Shown here: in pieces, positions 1 to 9,299 of the stretch
Numbering within the stretch: position 1 is the stretch's first letter
Layout: every line of letters starts with the position of its first letter
DNA from: Polaribacter huanghezhanensis
Lineage (GTDB): Bacteria > Bacteroidota > Bacteroidia > Flavobacteriales > Flavobacteriaceae
Assembly (NCBI RefSeq): GCF_030444335.1
Contig: NZ_CP128595.1
Coordinates: forward strand, 248,001 to 312,000
DNA: 64,000 nucleotides
Reading direction: 5' to 3'
The notes under the pieces: model-generated
The model's database searches: none
What the model was told of the DNA's origin: nothing
What the model saw: the letters and a program-made list of their open reading frames with translations, nothing else
Position numbers and translations under genes: made by a program

Positions 1-1
1 A

Positions 2-778
2 TTTATTTTTTGAAGGAGAAACATTGGTGTCAAAAGTGGTGTAATCTGCAACTAAAAAAAAGAATATTGTAGGTGCTTTGTATTTCTTTTTTAAGGATAA
101 AATTGCTTTAAAAGTATTGTAAGGGTCTTGTTTAATGTTTGTAATTACGGCAAATCTATCCCAAAAATTCCGGAGTTTGAAAGTGAAGAAATCTTTGATA
201 AAAGCGCCTAAAGTTCTTACCAAACTTTTATTTTTATAAGCGTACGCATTATCAATATCTATGGTAGAAATGTATTGATATGTTCGCGTTTTATATTCAT
301 AATCAGGGAACTTTTCTTTTAGCTTTTCCAACAATTTATACGCCCAAACATCAACCAAAGGTTTTTCTAAAAAACGGTATTTAAATGCCAAACTTTGCTC
401 TGCGGTAAAGCGTTCATGCACATCTCTAACATGTGGCAAATACTCTTCGTATCTACTTAGTAAATAGAAACTTGCAGAAAAAATATCAAACGGAATTACA
501 GATTTTGATCCAGCGTTAAAAAAACACGGCGTGTCTTCCCAATGAAAAATAGTAATGTCTAAATCGTTTACGCCTTGCTCAAATAACAAATCATTACTCC
601 TAATAAAAAACTCGTTTCCAAGCGGCGTTTTAGAATAGGTCATTTTTAAACCGTTAAAAGCGATAAACTCTTCAATTTTTGTTGTAAAATCAACTGGAAT
701 TTGCAATACACGCGTAAAAATATGTTTAAAAATATAGCGTAATCTTGGTGTTATTTTATGAGTATAAACGAGTATCAA
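2..778 (-). CDS. Polysaccharide deacetylase family protein (partial, C-terminus off the left edge)
   Basis: An open frame runs without a stop from a TTG at 778 to the window edge, giving about 259 residues that begin MILVYTHKITPRLRYIFKHI. This N-terminal module, with the downstream TIDIDNAYAY and IFFFLVADYTTFDTNVSPSKNK-like stretches, is the pattern of the Bacteroidota polysaccharide deacetylase family in which the NodB-type catalytic domain follows further on; that catalytic part lies outside the window. No ATG fits the conserved start, so TTG is chosen. It lies 21 bases downstream of radC on the same strand and may be cotranscribed. Substrate is unknown; a role in cell-surface glycan deacetylation is inferred from the family. 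Confidence 0.8.
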   Translation of the reverse strand, partial: MILVYTHKITPRLRYIFKHIFTRVLQIPVDFTTKIEEFIAFNGLKMTYSKTPLGNEFFIRSNDLLFEQGVNDLDITIFHWEDTPCFFNAGSKSVIPFDIFSASFYLLSRYEEYLPHVRDVHERFTAEQSLAFKYRFLEKPLVDVWAYKLLEKLKEKFPDYEYKTRTYQYISTIDIDNAYAYKNKSLVRTLGAFIKDFFTFKLRNFWDRFAVITNIKQDPYNTFKAILSLKKKYKAPTIFFFLVADYTTFDTNVSPSKNK

Positions 779-799
779 ATTTTGTGAATTAATTAAAAA

Positions 800-1486
800 T
801 TAAAGCTTTTGGTTGTCTGCAAAGCTAAAATAATCTTTTTGTGTGATAATTAAATGATCTAGTAACTTTATATCTAAAGTTTGTCCGGCTTCTTTAATTT
901 TCTGAGTCAACAATTCGTCCGATTTACTGGGTGTTAATTTTCCTGAAGGATGATTGTGACACACAATAATACCAACCGTTGTTAATGCAACTGCTTTTTT
1001 AAACAACAATCTTACATCAACCATTGTTGCTGTAATTCCGCCTTTGCTTAATTGCTTTTTAGCAATTACTTTGTTTGAATTATTTAAATACAATACCCAA
1101 AATTCTTCGTGGTGTAATTCTCCAATAATTGGTTGCATTATTTGAAAAGCATCTGTACTACTTTTTATAATTGTTTTTTGTTCAACAGGTTCAAAATGTC
1201 TTCTTTTTCCTAACTCTAAAGCCGTAATTATACTTACTGCTTTTGCTTCTCCAATTCCTTTAAACGCTTTTAATTGTTCAAAAGTTAGAGCCGCCAACTC
1301 GTTGAGATTATTATTTACAGAGTTCAAAATTCTTTTACTCAGCTCAACAGCACTTTCTTTTTTTGTTCCAGAGCCAATTAAAATCGCAATCAATTCTGCA
1401 TCGGTTAAAACAGTTTTTCCTTGTAGGATTAGCTTTTCTCTTGGTCGATCTTCTACCGCCCAAGATTTAATAGTTAATTTTTTCAT
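800..1486 (-). CDS. radC: RadC family protein (JAMM/MPN domain)
   Basis: The 228-residue protein has an N-terminal helix-hairpin-helix-like region (residues about 60-85, with FKGIGEAKA) and a C-terminal JAB/JAMM metalloprotease-like domain. The metal-binding signature is visible: a Glu in HHEEFWVLYL (about 127), HNHPSG at 177-182 and Asp 190 in PSKSD. The family was historically linked to DNA repair, but its biochemical role is unresolved. The ATG at 1486 is preferred over an in-frame TTG three codons upstream because MKKLTIKSW matches the usual family start. It lies directly upstream of the polysaccharide deacetylase gene. Confidence 0.92.
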   Translation of the reverse strand: MKKLTIKSWAVEDRPREKLILQGKTVLTDAELIAILIGSGTKKESAVELSKRILNSVNNNLNELAALTFEQLKAFKGIGEAKAVSIITALELGKRRHFEPVEQKTIIKSSTDAFQIMQPIIGELHHEEFWVLYLNNSNKVIAKKQLSKGGITATMVDVRLLFKKAVALTTVGIIVCHNHPSGKLTPSKSDELLTQKIKEAGQTLDIKLLDHLIITQKDYFSFADNQKL

Positions 1487-1555
1487 TTTTAGCAATTTTA
1501 AGAATAAATATAAGGTTTATTTAGAAGATTAAAATTGATTAATAAATTCTTTTTT

Positions 1556-1586
1556 TTGTGGATGCGCTTAAAGAACAATACATTTG
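1556..1586 (+). promoter_or_regulatory. Bacteroidota-type promoter for trkA
   Basis: A TTG at 1556-1558 is followed after 20 bases by TACATTTG at 1579-1586, matching the Bacteroidota sigma-ABfr consensus TTG-N19-21-TAnnTTTG. The trkA ATG lies 26 bases downstream. Confidence 0.7.
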
Positions 1587-1612
1587 CAGACTATCATTCA
1601 TTTTAAACTTTT

Positions 1613-2962
1613 ATGAAAATTATAATAGCTGGCGCTGGGGATGTTGGTTTCCATTTAGCTAAATTATTGTCTTACGAAGCTCAAGACACTTATGTCGTTG
1701 ACTTTGATGGAGATAAATTAGAATACATCAATAATCATTTAGATGTATTTACTAAAAAAGGAGATGCTACTTCTATCAATCTTTTAAAAGAAATAGGAAT
1801 AGAATCTGCTGATTTATTATTAGCTGTAACCGAGTCTCAGAATACAAATTTCACAGTTTCAGTTATTGGAAAAGCTCTTGGTGTTAAAAAAACCATTGCT
1901 AGAATAGACAATCCAGAGTTTTTAAACAACACTGTTATCGACTTTAAAAAATTTGGTATCGACGTGATGATTTCACCGCAAGAATTAGCAGCAAATGAAA
2001 TAAAAATGCTGTTAAATCAATCTTCATTTAACGATACGGTTGAGTTTGAAAAAGGATTGTTTAACATCATGGGAACTACTTTAGAATACAAATCTCCTAT
2101 TTTAGATTTAACGGTTAAAGAAGCAAAAGAAAAATTTCCTTTGGTAGATTTTATTACCATTGCTATTAAACGAGAAGGAGCTTCTCAAACTATGATTCCT
2201 CGCGGAGATACTGTTTATAATATTAAAGATCAAGTCTATTTTTCTGTTCCCAAAAAAAGTATCGAAAAATTATACCAAATAATTGGCCAAAAACAAATAA
2301 CTATTAAAAATGTTATGATTTTAGGCGGAAGTAGTATTGGTTTTAAAACAGCAAGAAATCTTTGTAAAGAAAGTTATAAAGTAAAAATAATTGAAAAAAA
2401 TAAAGACAGAGCTTTAGACCTAGCAGATAAATTATCTAATGCATTGGTAATTAATGGAGATGGAAGAGATCTTGAGTTGCTAGAAGAAGAAAATATTAGA
2501 GAAATGGATGCTTTTATCGCTGTAACTGGCAATTCTGAAACCAATATAATGTCTTGTTTGGTTGCAAAATCTAAAGGTGTTAAAAAAACAATTGCTTTGG
2601 TTGAAAACATGGATTATATGAACATTTCTCAAACAATTGGGATTGATACATTAATCAACAAAAAATTATTAGCTGCAAGTAGTATTTTTAAACATATTAG
2701 AAAAGGTGAAGTACTTGCGCTTGCCAACTTACATAATATTGATGCAGAAATATTTGAGTTTGAAGTGCATGAAAACTCTAAAGTAACTCGCAAACCTATT
2801 AGCGAACTAAAATTTCCTAGAGAAGCAGTTTTTGGTGGAATTATTAGAGACGGAGAAGCATTGATGTCTTTTGGCGGATTTCAAATAAAAGCTGGCGATA
2901 AAGCAATTATTTTTTGTTTACCCGAAGCCGTTTCTATTGTAGAAGAATTATTTAAATCTTAA
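1613..2962 (+). CDS. trkA: Trk system potassium transporter TrkA
   Basis: This 449-residue cytoplasmic protein is the NAD-binding gating subunit of the Trk potassium uptake system. It has the usual duplicated layout: two Rossmann-type RCK_N domains (GAGDVG at 7-12 and a second LGGSSIG motif near residue 238), each followed by an RCK_C domain. Length fits bacterial TrkA with two RCK units. It ends only three bases before the trkH start, so the two are cotranscribed from the promoter at 1556-1586 and act as one complex at the inner membrane. Confidence 0.95.
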   Translation: MKIIIAGAGDVGFHLAKLLSYEAQDTYVVDFDGDKLEYINNHLDVFTKKGDATSINLLKEIGIESADLLLAVTESQNTNFTVSVIGKALGVKKTIARIDNPEFLNNTVIDFKKFGIDVMISPQELAANEIKMLLNQSSFNDTVEFEKGLFNIMGTTLEYKSPILDLTVKEAKEKFPLVDFITIAIKREGASQTMIPRGDTVYNIKDQVYFSVPKKSIEKLYQIIGQKQITIKNVMILGGSSIGFKTARNLCKESYKVKIIEKNKDRALDLADKLSNALVINGDGRDLELLEEENIREMDAFIAVTGNSETNIMSCLVAKSKGVKKTIALVENMDYMNISQTIGIDTLINKKLLAASSIFKHIRKGEVLALANLHNIDAEIFEFEVHENSKVTRKPISELKFPREAVFGGIIRDGEALMSFGGFQIKAGDKAIIFCLPEAVSIVEELFKS

Positions 2963-2965
2963 TAA

Positions 2966-4465
2966 ATGAATTCTTTAAACCTAAAAATTATTTACCGCTT
3001 TCTTGGCTTAACGGCTATTTTAAACGGAATTTTTATGTTTATTGCTGTGCCTTTTAGCATGTATCATCAAGAAGATGCAAAATACGGCATTTTAAATGCT
3101 GGAATTGTTACTGTTTTTTTAGGGTTGATATTGTACTTTTTCAACAAACCAACATCTACAAACATTCAAAAAAAAGAAGGGTATCTAATTGTAACTTTAG
3201 GTTGGCTTATCTTATCAATAACAGGAATGTTGCCTTATCTTTTTACGGGTGAAATCCCTAAAATTGCCGACGCTTTTTTTGAAACCTTATCTGGTTACTC
3301 TACTACAGGGTCCTCCATTCTATCAGACATAGAAAGTATGCCAAAAGGCATTTTATTTTGGCGAAGCGCAACACATTGGATTGGAGGAATGGGAATTATT
3401 GTGCTAACAATTGCCATTTTACCTTTACTAGGAATTGGCGGAATGCAATTGTTTATGGCAGAAGCTCCAGGACCATCAACAGACAAATTACATCCAAGAA
3501 TTTCTGATACTGCAAAACGATTATGGCTCATTTATGTGTTGCTTACTTTTAGTGAGTTTTTCTTGTTAAAATTTGCGGGCATGACTTGGTTTGACGCCAT
3601 TAATCATGCAATGGCAACAATGAGTACTGGTGGTTTTTCTACAAAAAACGCAAGTATCGCATATTATAATTCAATGCCATTAGTACAGTACATTATAATT
3701 CTTTTTATGTTTATTGCAGGAACAAATTTTGTACTTACTTATTTTGCTTTAAAAGGGAAAATTTATAAAATATTTCAAAGTGAAGAATTTAAATATTACT
3801 TTTTTGGAACAATAATTATTTCTACCATTATTGCGATCGTTGTCCTTTTTTATCAAGATCCAACACTTAAAACCACTATTGATCATCCAATGATTTACGG
3901 AAAAGTAGAAAGTGCAATAAGGCATTCTCTTTTTCAAGTAACTTCTGTAATTACCACAACCGGTTTTGTGAGTGCAGACTTTACCATGTGGAGTTTCTTT
4001 GCTACTGCAATTTTCTTTGCGCTTTTCTTTGTGGGCGGTTCTGCAGGATCTACAAGTGGTGGTGTAAAAGTTGTACGCCATATTATCATGCTAAAAAGTA
4101 GCTTTTTAGAATTTAAAAAAGCATTGCATCCAAATGCAATTATTCCTGTTAGATATGATGATAAACCTGTAAACCATACTATTGTATTTAATATTATTTC
4201 TTTCTTTATTATTTACATGCTTATTTTTATAGTTTCAACTGTAATCTTAACTTTTTTAGGATTAGATTTTACTTCTGCTCTTGGTGCTACTGGTTCTTCT
4301 TTAGGAAATATTGGACCAGCCTTTGGCTCTGTAAGTCCGGTAGATAATTATGCACATTTGTCTGATGCAGCAAAATGGTTTTGTGCTTTTTTAATGCTAA
4401 TTGGACGTTTAGAACTGTTTACAGTTCTAATTTTATTTTCTCCTTTTTTCTGGAGAAAAAACTAA
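2966..4465 (+). CDS. trkH: Trk potassium uptake channel TrkH
   Basis: The 499-residue integral membrane protein carries the four pore-loop repeats of the SKT family. The selectivity-filter segments can be read as TTGSS (about 112), STGGF (about 222), TTTGF (about 330) and ATGSS (about 440), between many hydrophobic helices. It forms the potassium-conducting subunit gated by TrkA, whose gene lies immediately upstream. Length and topology are normal for the family. Confidence 0.95.
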   Translation: MNSLNLKIIYRFLGLTAILNGIFMFIAVPFSMYHQEDAKYGILNAGIVTVFLGLILYFFNKPTSTNIQKKEGYLIVTLGWLILSITGMLPYLFTGEIPKIADAFFETLSGYSTTGSSILSDIESMPKGILFWRSATHWIGGMGIIVLTIAILPLLGIGGMQLFMAEAPGPSTDKLHPRISDTAKRLWLIYVLLTFSEFFLLKFAGMTWFDAINHAMATMSTGGFSTKNASIAYYNSMPLVQYIIILFMFIAGTNFVLTYFALKGKIYKIFQSEEFKYYFFGTIIISTIIAIVVLFYQDPTLKTTIDHPMIYGKVESAIRHSLFQVTSVITTTGFVSADFTMWSFFATAIFFALFFVGGSAGSTSGGVKVVRHIIMLKSSFLEFKKALHPNAIIPVRYDDKPVNHTIVFNIISFFIIYMLIFIVSTVILTFLGLDFTSALGATGSSLGNIGPAFGSVSPVDNYAHLSDAAKWFCAFLMLIGRLELFTVLILFSPFFWRKN

Positions 4466-4551
4466 CCTAAAAACACTTATAAATAAATTTCATTTGGAAT
4501 ATTAGAAAATAATTTCTTAACTTTAGCTTGTAATAATTCAAAATCAACGCT

Positions 4552-6846
4552 ATGAAAAAGAATTACTTACACCAGCATTGCTGGTGTCTAATTTTTACCT
4601 TATTTTTATTTTTTAAAGTCAACGCGCAGTCAACTGGTGATATTGCTTTTGTTGGATTTAATACAGATGGTGATAAAGACTTTGCAATTGTTGCTTTAGC
4701 TGATATAGCCGCAAATACTACTATTTATTTTACAGATGATGAAACTACAGGAGTTGGTTCCCCTAGCGCTTTAGCAGGAAGCGAAGGCACAATAACATGG
4801 GATTCAGGCTATAACATTATAAAGGCAGGGACTTTTATTGTTTTTACAGATTTAAATAGTGATGCAAATCTAGCTTTTGGAGCTTCAATTGGAACAATAA
4901 CCAGAAGTGGTGCGTTTAACCTATCAGGAAGTAAAGACGGAATAATTGCTTTTATAGGTACTGATTCTAGTACACCAACTACTTATATTGCCGCTTTACA
5001 AATTGGAAATGACAACACCCACCTTGGTCCTTTCGATGGTGATGGAATTACTCTTACAAACACAAATTTAGTTATTGGAACTTCTATAATTGTAGTTGAT
5101 AATAGTGCTTCTCCTAGTGGTGGATTTTATAACGGCTCAAGATCTAATCAAACTTCATACGTTGCTTATTATACTCTATTAAGCGATACTACTAATTGGA
5201 CTACGACTACTGTAGATGGCGAAACACTACTTCCTTTTTCACATGAAGCATTTACAATAAACTCCACTACTTGGACAGGTGCAACTAGTTCTGTATGGAG
5301 TTTACCTGGAAACTGGAACAATGGTATCCCAACAAGCTCCTCACTAATTTCAATTCCTAATGTTGCAACATCACCAATTATTAGTTCTGGAACGACAGCT
5401 CTTGCAGGCAACTTAACAATTGATGCTAGTGAAACCTTAACCATCAATTCAGCAAACTCACTAAGTGTTAAAGGTTTATTAACTATAACTGGAGATTTAA
5501 CAATAAACAGCGGAGGTTCTTTAATTGTAAATGGAACCTCTGCAGGTAATTTAACTTATAATGTAAACGTTACTGACACAAATTGGCACTTGGCTTCTTC
5601 TCCTGTTGCAGGAGAACAATATGATGATGCTTGGAATACTGCAAATTCTATTAATGTTTCTGGAGCTGGGCTTAATGATGCTGTAAGCACTTATGACAAT
5701 ACTACTTCTGCAAGTGGAAGCTGGAACTATTTTCAAACTGGTGGAACAGCAACAACTTTTAATCAAGGGCAAGGCTATTCTTTAAAAAGAACTGCAGCGG
5801 GTAATTATGGTTTTATTGGAACATTTCCAACTTCAAATATTCTACTTACAATTTCACAAGGTTTTGGAGCAATAAACAAATGGAATTTTGTTGGAAATCC
5901 ATTTCCATCTTATATAAAAGTAAGTGAATTAATTGCTGTCAATACTGCAAATCTAACTGATACTCATGAGTTTGTCTATGTTTGGAATGGCGCCAATTAT
6001 ATTGCTTTGGCTGGAACAGATTATATTCACCCTGGTCAAGGGTTTTTTGTGAATGCAGCCAATTCAAATGCAAATAATTTTTCAATTCCAGAGTCTTTGC
6101 AAAGTCATCAAACAGGAAGTACTTTTTATAAAGAAGCAAGCAATCCAACCATAAACGTTTTTGTAAATGATCAAGATAACAATCAGAAATTTACAGAAAT
6201 TAAATATGAAGATATTTCTACCAAAGCATTAGATCCTGGATTTGATGCTGGTACTTTTACTGGACAAGCTACCTATTTTAGTCTTTATTCTCATTTAGTC
6301 TCTAATAGTGATGGAGTTGATTTTATGTTGCAATCTTTACCAAAAGACGATTATGAAAACACCATCATCCCTTTAGGGTTAAATGCTGATGCCAGAAAAG
6401 AAATTACTTTTTCGATCAAGCATCAAAATTTACCAAATGGGTTGATGGTTTTTATTGAAGATACAGAAAAGAAAACGATTACTCGTTTAGATGAAAGCAG
6501 CAGCAATTATACAATTACATTAGATACTAAAAGTAATGGAATTGGACGATTTTTCTTAAGGACATCAACAACAGATGTAAGAAAAACTTTAGTTGTTGAT
6601 GATTTCAACTTAGATCAGATAAGTATGTATTTAAGTTCAGAACGTACGTTAAGAATCGCTGGGCTAAAAAGCGGTAGCGCTGCACTAACTATTTTTAATA
6701 TTTTAGGTGAAAAAGTAGTTCATAAAAATTTAAAATCTCGTTCAACCTTAGATGTTATTTTATCAAATTCTATAAAACAAGGAATTTATATAGTAAAACT
6801 TGAAACAGAGAAAGGGAGTATCAACAAGAAAATATTCTTAAACTAA
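4552..6846 (+). CDS. Secreted protein with type IX secretion C-terminal sorting domain
   Basis: The 764-residue protein starts with a Sec signal peptide (hydrophobic LIFTLFLFFKVNAQ, cleavage near residue 26). Residues about 27-230 form a lamin-tail-like module seen in flavobacterial exported proteins (GDIAFVGFNTDGDKDFAIVAL). A middle region is rich in short beta repeats such as LTIDASETLTINSANSL. The last 75 residues are a type A T9SS sorting domain (ALTIFNILGEKV, QGIYIVKLETEKG, KKIFLN). It should be carried to the cell surface or medium by the T9SS. The function is unknown. A peptide gene starts 19 bases after its stop, suggesting one transcript with the locus that follows. Confidence 0.85.
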   Translation: MKKNYLHQHCWCLIFTLFLFFKVNAQSTGDIAFVGFNTDGDKDFAIVALADIAANTTIYFTDDETTGVGSPSALAGSEGTITWDSGYNIIKAGTFIVFTDLNSDANLAFGASIGTITRSGAFNLSGSKDGIIAFIGTDSSTPTTYIAALQIGNDNTHLGPFDGDGITLTNTNLVIGTSIIVVDNSASPSGGFYNGSRSNQTSYVAYYTLLSDTTNWTTTTVDGETLLPFSHEAFTINSTTWTGATSSVWSLPGNWNNGIPTSSSLISIPNVATSPIISSGTTALAGNLTIDASETLTINSANSLSVKGLLTITGDLTINSGGSLIVNGTSAGNLTYNVNVTDTNWHLASSPVAGEQYDDAWNTANSINVSGAGLNDAVSTYDNTTSASGSWNYFQTGGTATTFNQGQGYSLKRTAAGNYGFIGTFPTSNILLTISQGFGAINKWNFVGNPFPSYIKVSELIAVNTANLTDTHEFVYVWNGANYIALAGTDYIHPGQGFFVNAANSNANNFSIPESLQSHQTGSTFYKEASNPTINVFVNDQDNNQKFTEIKYEDISTKALDPGFDAGTFTGQATYFSLYSHLVSNSDGVDFMLQSLPKDDYENTIIPLGLNADARKEITFSIKHQNLPNGLMVFIEDTEKKTITRLDESSSNYTITLDTKSNGIGRFFLRTSTTDVRKTLVVDDFNLDQISMYLSSERTLRIAGLKSGSAALTIFNILGEKVVHKNLKSRSTLDVILSNSIKQGIYIVKLETEKGSINKKIFLN

Positions 6847-6865
6847 TTTAAAGCACATTTTTGAG

Positions 6866-7042
6866 ATGAAAAAACAAACAAAAAATACAGAAGAGAGTAT
6901 TACTCGAAAAGAAGCTATTAAAAAAATTGGTAGCTATGGAAAATATGCTGCGTTAACAGCAATAGGAACCTACATCCTTTTAAACCCCAAAACAGCACAA
7001 GCTAGAAGTCCTGCTGCTCCTGGAACTGACGGTGGATTCTAA
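6866..7042 (+). CDS. Small exported-looking peptide, candidate precursor of a modification system
   Basis: An ATG at 6866 opens a 58-codon frame ending at 7042. The peptide has a charged N-terminus (MKKQTKNTEESITRKEAIKK), a hydrophobic stretch (YAALTAIGTYILL, about 27-39), an NPKTAQA segment resembling a signal-peptidase site, and a short C-terminal tail ARSPAAPGTDGGF. It follows the T9SS protein by 19 bases and precedes the PqqD/HprK-like fusion gene by 78 bases. A leader plus a short Gly/Pro tail next to a PqqD-like domain is the layout of a ribosomally made, modified peptide; this is inference. Alternatively it is simply a small secreted or membrane-attached protein. Too short for default gene-calling thresholds. 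Confidence 0.7.
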   Translation: MKKQTKNTEESITRKEAIKKIGSYGKYAALTAIGTYILLNPKTAQARSPAAPGTDGGF

Positions 7043-7057
7043 TCGTAGAACAACAAT

Positions 7058-7086
7058 AAAACTTTTGAAATTTAGAAGTTTTTTAT
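7058..7086 (+). terminator. Weak intrinsic terminator between peptide and kinase genes
   Basis: AAAACTT at 7058-7064 can pair with AAGTTTT at 7076-7082, followed by further T. The stem is AT-rich and the loop is 11 bases, so it may act as a partial terminator that keeps the downstream enzymes below the level of the peptide message. Confidence 0.4.
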
Positions 7087-7120
7087 TGATTGATTTTTTT
7101 AAAATGTATTTCGTTTTTTA

Positions 7121-8245
7121 ATGAACAAAGTAGTCGTAAAAAAAATTGAAGACAAAGAGATCGTTTGGTTTAAAAACTCAAATTCGTATTTAGTTTTAGA
7201 ACCGATTGCTGCAGCTATTTTATTGAAAATAAATAAAAATAATTCTCTTGAAGAGATAAAAACTTGGGCTTTTAAAAAAATTACTGCTCCAAAAAAGGTC
7301 GTCAAAAAATTTATTGAAGATATTTTCTTGTTATATACAGTTAATAACACTTTAAAAAAGGAAGTTCAAAATAATTCTGGAACTTATAAAATTCCAACAA
7401 AATATTATTCAGAAAAATACTATTCAATACATAATTGCATTTTTAAAATTCAATTTCAAACTGGGTTTCACCTCTTGAAAATTCACCCAATATTTGCACA
7501 TTTAGAAACAGAAAGTCAAAATAAATTTCATTTCAATTACACAATTTTTGATGACAAAGATTTCATTGTGTTTTTTAAGAATGATGCTTTTATTGGTAAG
7601 TGGAATAAAAATGAAACTCATCTTTTTGAAGGAAAACTTTCCATGCATTTGATTATTGATATTTATAAAAAACCTGAAACAGATTGGATGGGCGTTTTTC
7701 ATGCATCCGCAATTAGTAATAAAAAAGAATCTTTACTTTTTTTAGGTGATTCTGGAAATGGAAAAAGCACTTCATTAGCATTATTAAATGCAAACGGGTT
7801 TGATTGTATCGCAGATGATTTTGTTCCAATTGATAACAAAAAAAATATGTATACCTATCCGGCTGCAATGTCCATAAAAAAGAAAAGCCTAAAAACCTTG
7901 CTTCCTGTTTATCCTGAATTAAAAAATGCTGTGGAATATCATTTTAAAAAAATGAATAAAACAGTTCGTTATTTACCACCAAAAAATATCAATTATCATT
8001 TAAAACTAAAATGCAAAGCATTGGTATTTATCAAATACAATATTGAGGTTGAATTAGAAATAAACTCCATTTCAAAAATTGATGCTTTTCAGCAATTAAT
8101 TCCAGACTCTTGGATTTCTCCGCTAGAAAAAAATGTGTCTGTTTTTTTAGAGTGGTTTTTAGAATTGCCTTGTTACCAATTAACGTACTCTAACAATTTA
8201 AAAATGATTGAAACTGTTACTAAAATTTTTAATAATGACTTATAA
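7121..8245 (+). CDS. PqqD-like domain fused to an HprK-like kinase domain
   Basis: The 374-residue protein joins two modules. Residues about 1-80 resemble PqqD/RRE peptide-recognition domains (SNSYLVLEPIAAAILLKI, then a helical tail). Residues about 165-374 resemble HPr serine kinase: HASAIS at 194-199, a P-loop GDSGNGKST at 209-217 and ADDFVPI at 231-237. HprK homologues are known to phosphorylate lasso-peptide precursors in paeninodin-type clusters, and PqqD-like domains bind leader peptides. That suggests this enzyme recognises and phosphorylates the small peptide encoded just upstream; the link is inference. Its stop overlaps the next gene by 11 bases, so the two products are translationally coupled. 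No HPr is encoded nearby, so carbon-regulation HprK is unlikely. Confidence 0.75.
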   Translation: MNKVVVKKIEDKEIVWFKNSNSYLVLEPIAAAILLKINKNNSLEEIKTWAFKKITAPKKVVKKFIEDIFLLYTVNNTLKKEVQNNSGTYKIPTKYYSEKYYSIHNCIFKIQFQTGFHLLKIHPIFAHLETESQNKFHFNYTIFDDKDFIVFFKNDAFIGKWNKNETHLFEGKLSMHLIIDIYKKPETDWMGVFHASAISNKKESLLFLGDSGNGKSTSLALLNANGFDCIADDFVPIDNKKNMYTYPAAMSIKKKSLKTLLPVYPELKNAVEYHFKKMNKTVRYLPPKNINYHLKLKCKALVFIKYNIEVELEINSISKIDAFQQLIPDSWISPLEKNVSVFLEWFLELPCYQLTYSNNLKMIETVTKIFNNDL

Positions 8246-9299
8246 AGAAACCCTTCTTTTTGTCGGAAAATGCTTGACGATTACTCATGAAGAACACAAT
8301 AGAAAAATTGTTGAATTAGAAATAAAATCAGGCAATGTTAATTGGGATACTATTGTTAAATTAAGCACAACACATTATGTTTTTACAGCGTTGTATTGCA
8401 ATCTTAAAAGAGCAAACTTCCTTCGTTATTTACCTGAAGAATTGGTGAATTACATGAAGCGTATTACCGATTTAAACAGAGAACGAAATTTACAAATAAT
8501 TGAACAAGCAAAAGAGGTTAACGAATTATTATTAGCAAACAACATCACTCCTATTTTCTTAAAAGGAACAGGAAACTTACTAGAAGGTTTGTATGAAGAC
8601 ATTGCCGAAAGAATGGTTGGTGATATTGATTTTATAGTGTCAGAATTAGAGTTTAAAAATGCTATAAAAATAGCAAGTGATTTTGGTTTTGATAAAGTTC
8701 ATAATACTACTTTCACTTTTCCGTCTTTCATACATTATCCCAGGTTAAAAAAACAAGGTAAAATCGCAGGAGTTGAAATTCACAAAGAATTATTAAAAGA
8801 AAAATACTCCAAAGAATTTAATTATTTATTTGTAAAAAAAGACACTCTCTTAAAGAACAACATCACTTTTTTAAGTTTCGAAAACCAACTTTCATTATCA
8901 ATTATTGCTTATCAAATTAATGATGATGGGCAATACATTAACACTATTGCTTTAAGAAATTCTTATGATGTATTTTTACTTTCAAAGAAAGTGAATAGTT
9001 TTAAAGCAATAGAACAGTTCAATACACTATTTCATCCCTTAAACAATTATATTGCTTTGTCAAATAAGATACTAGGGCAAGTTTCTTCGCTAAAATACAA
9101 ACTAACAAAAAAATCTAGCAAGGCATTAATACTTAATAATAAACTGCTCGAAAGTGCATCTTTTAGAAAAAAGAATCAAAAAAAATGGTCTCGCTATTTG
9201 TTTATAAAAGCTCGATTAAAAATAATCTTTAAATCTATTTATGATAAACAGACTAGAGCTTGGCTTCTAAATAGGTTAATAAATGGCAGACAGAACTAA
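8235..9299 (+). CDS. Nucleotidyltransferase family protein (PF14907-like)
   Basis: The 354-residue protein has a nucleotidyltransferase core: FLKG at 108-111, a conserved Arg around 126, and DID at 130-132 as the metal-binding pair, as in the NTP_transf_5 family. The ATG at 8235 is chosen over an upstream TTG because it overlaps the kinase stop by 11 bases, the usual coupling. The family accompanies HprK-like kinases in paeninodin-type peptide clusters (PadeN beside PadeK) and also occurs near glycan genes. Here it probably works with the kinase upstream; the substrate is unknown. Its stop overlaps that of the convergent mpl gene by four bases. Confidence 0.75.
   Translation: MTYKETLLFVGKCLTITHEEHNRKIVELEIKSGNVNWDTIVKLSTTHYVFTALYCNLKRANFLRYLPEELVNYMKRITDLNRERNLQIIEQAKEVNELLLANNITPIFLKGTGNLLEGLYEDIAERMVGDIDFIVSELEFKNAIKIASDFGFDKVHNTTFTFPSFIHYPRLKKQGKIAGVEIHKELLKEKYSKEFNYLFVKKDTLLKNNITFLSFENQLSLSIIAYQINDDGQYINTIALRNSYDVFLLSKKVNSFKAIEQFNTLFHPLNNYIALSNKILGQVSSLKYKLTKKSSKALILNNKLLESASFRKKNQKKWSRYLFIKARLKIIFKSIYDKQTRAWLLNRLINGRQN

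Noticed and set aside
6866-9299. A complete lasso-peptide gene cluster
   Set aside because: There is no transglutaminase-like B2 protease and no asparagine-synthetase-like cyclase nearby; the asnB at 37773 is the housekeeping type and 30 kb away.
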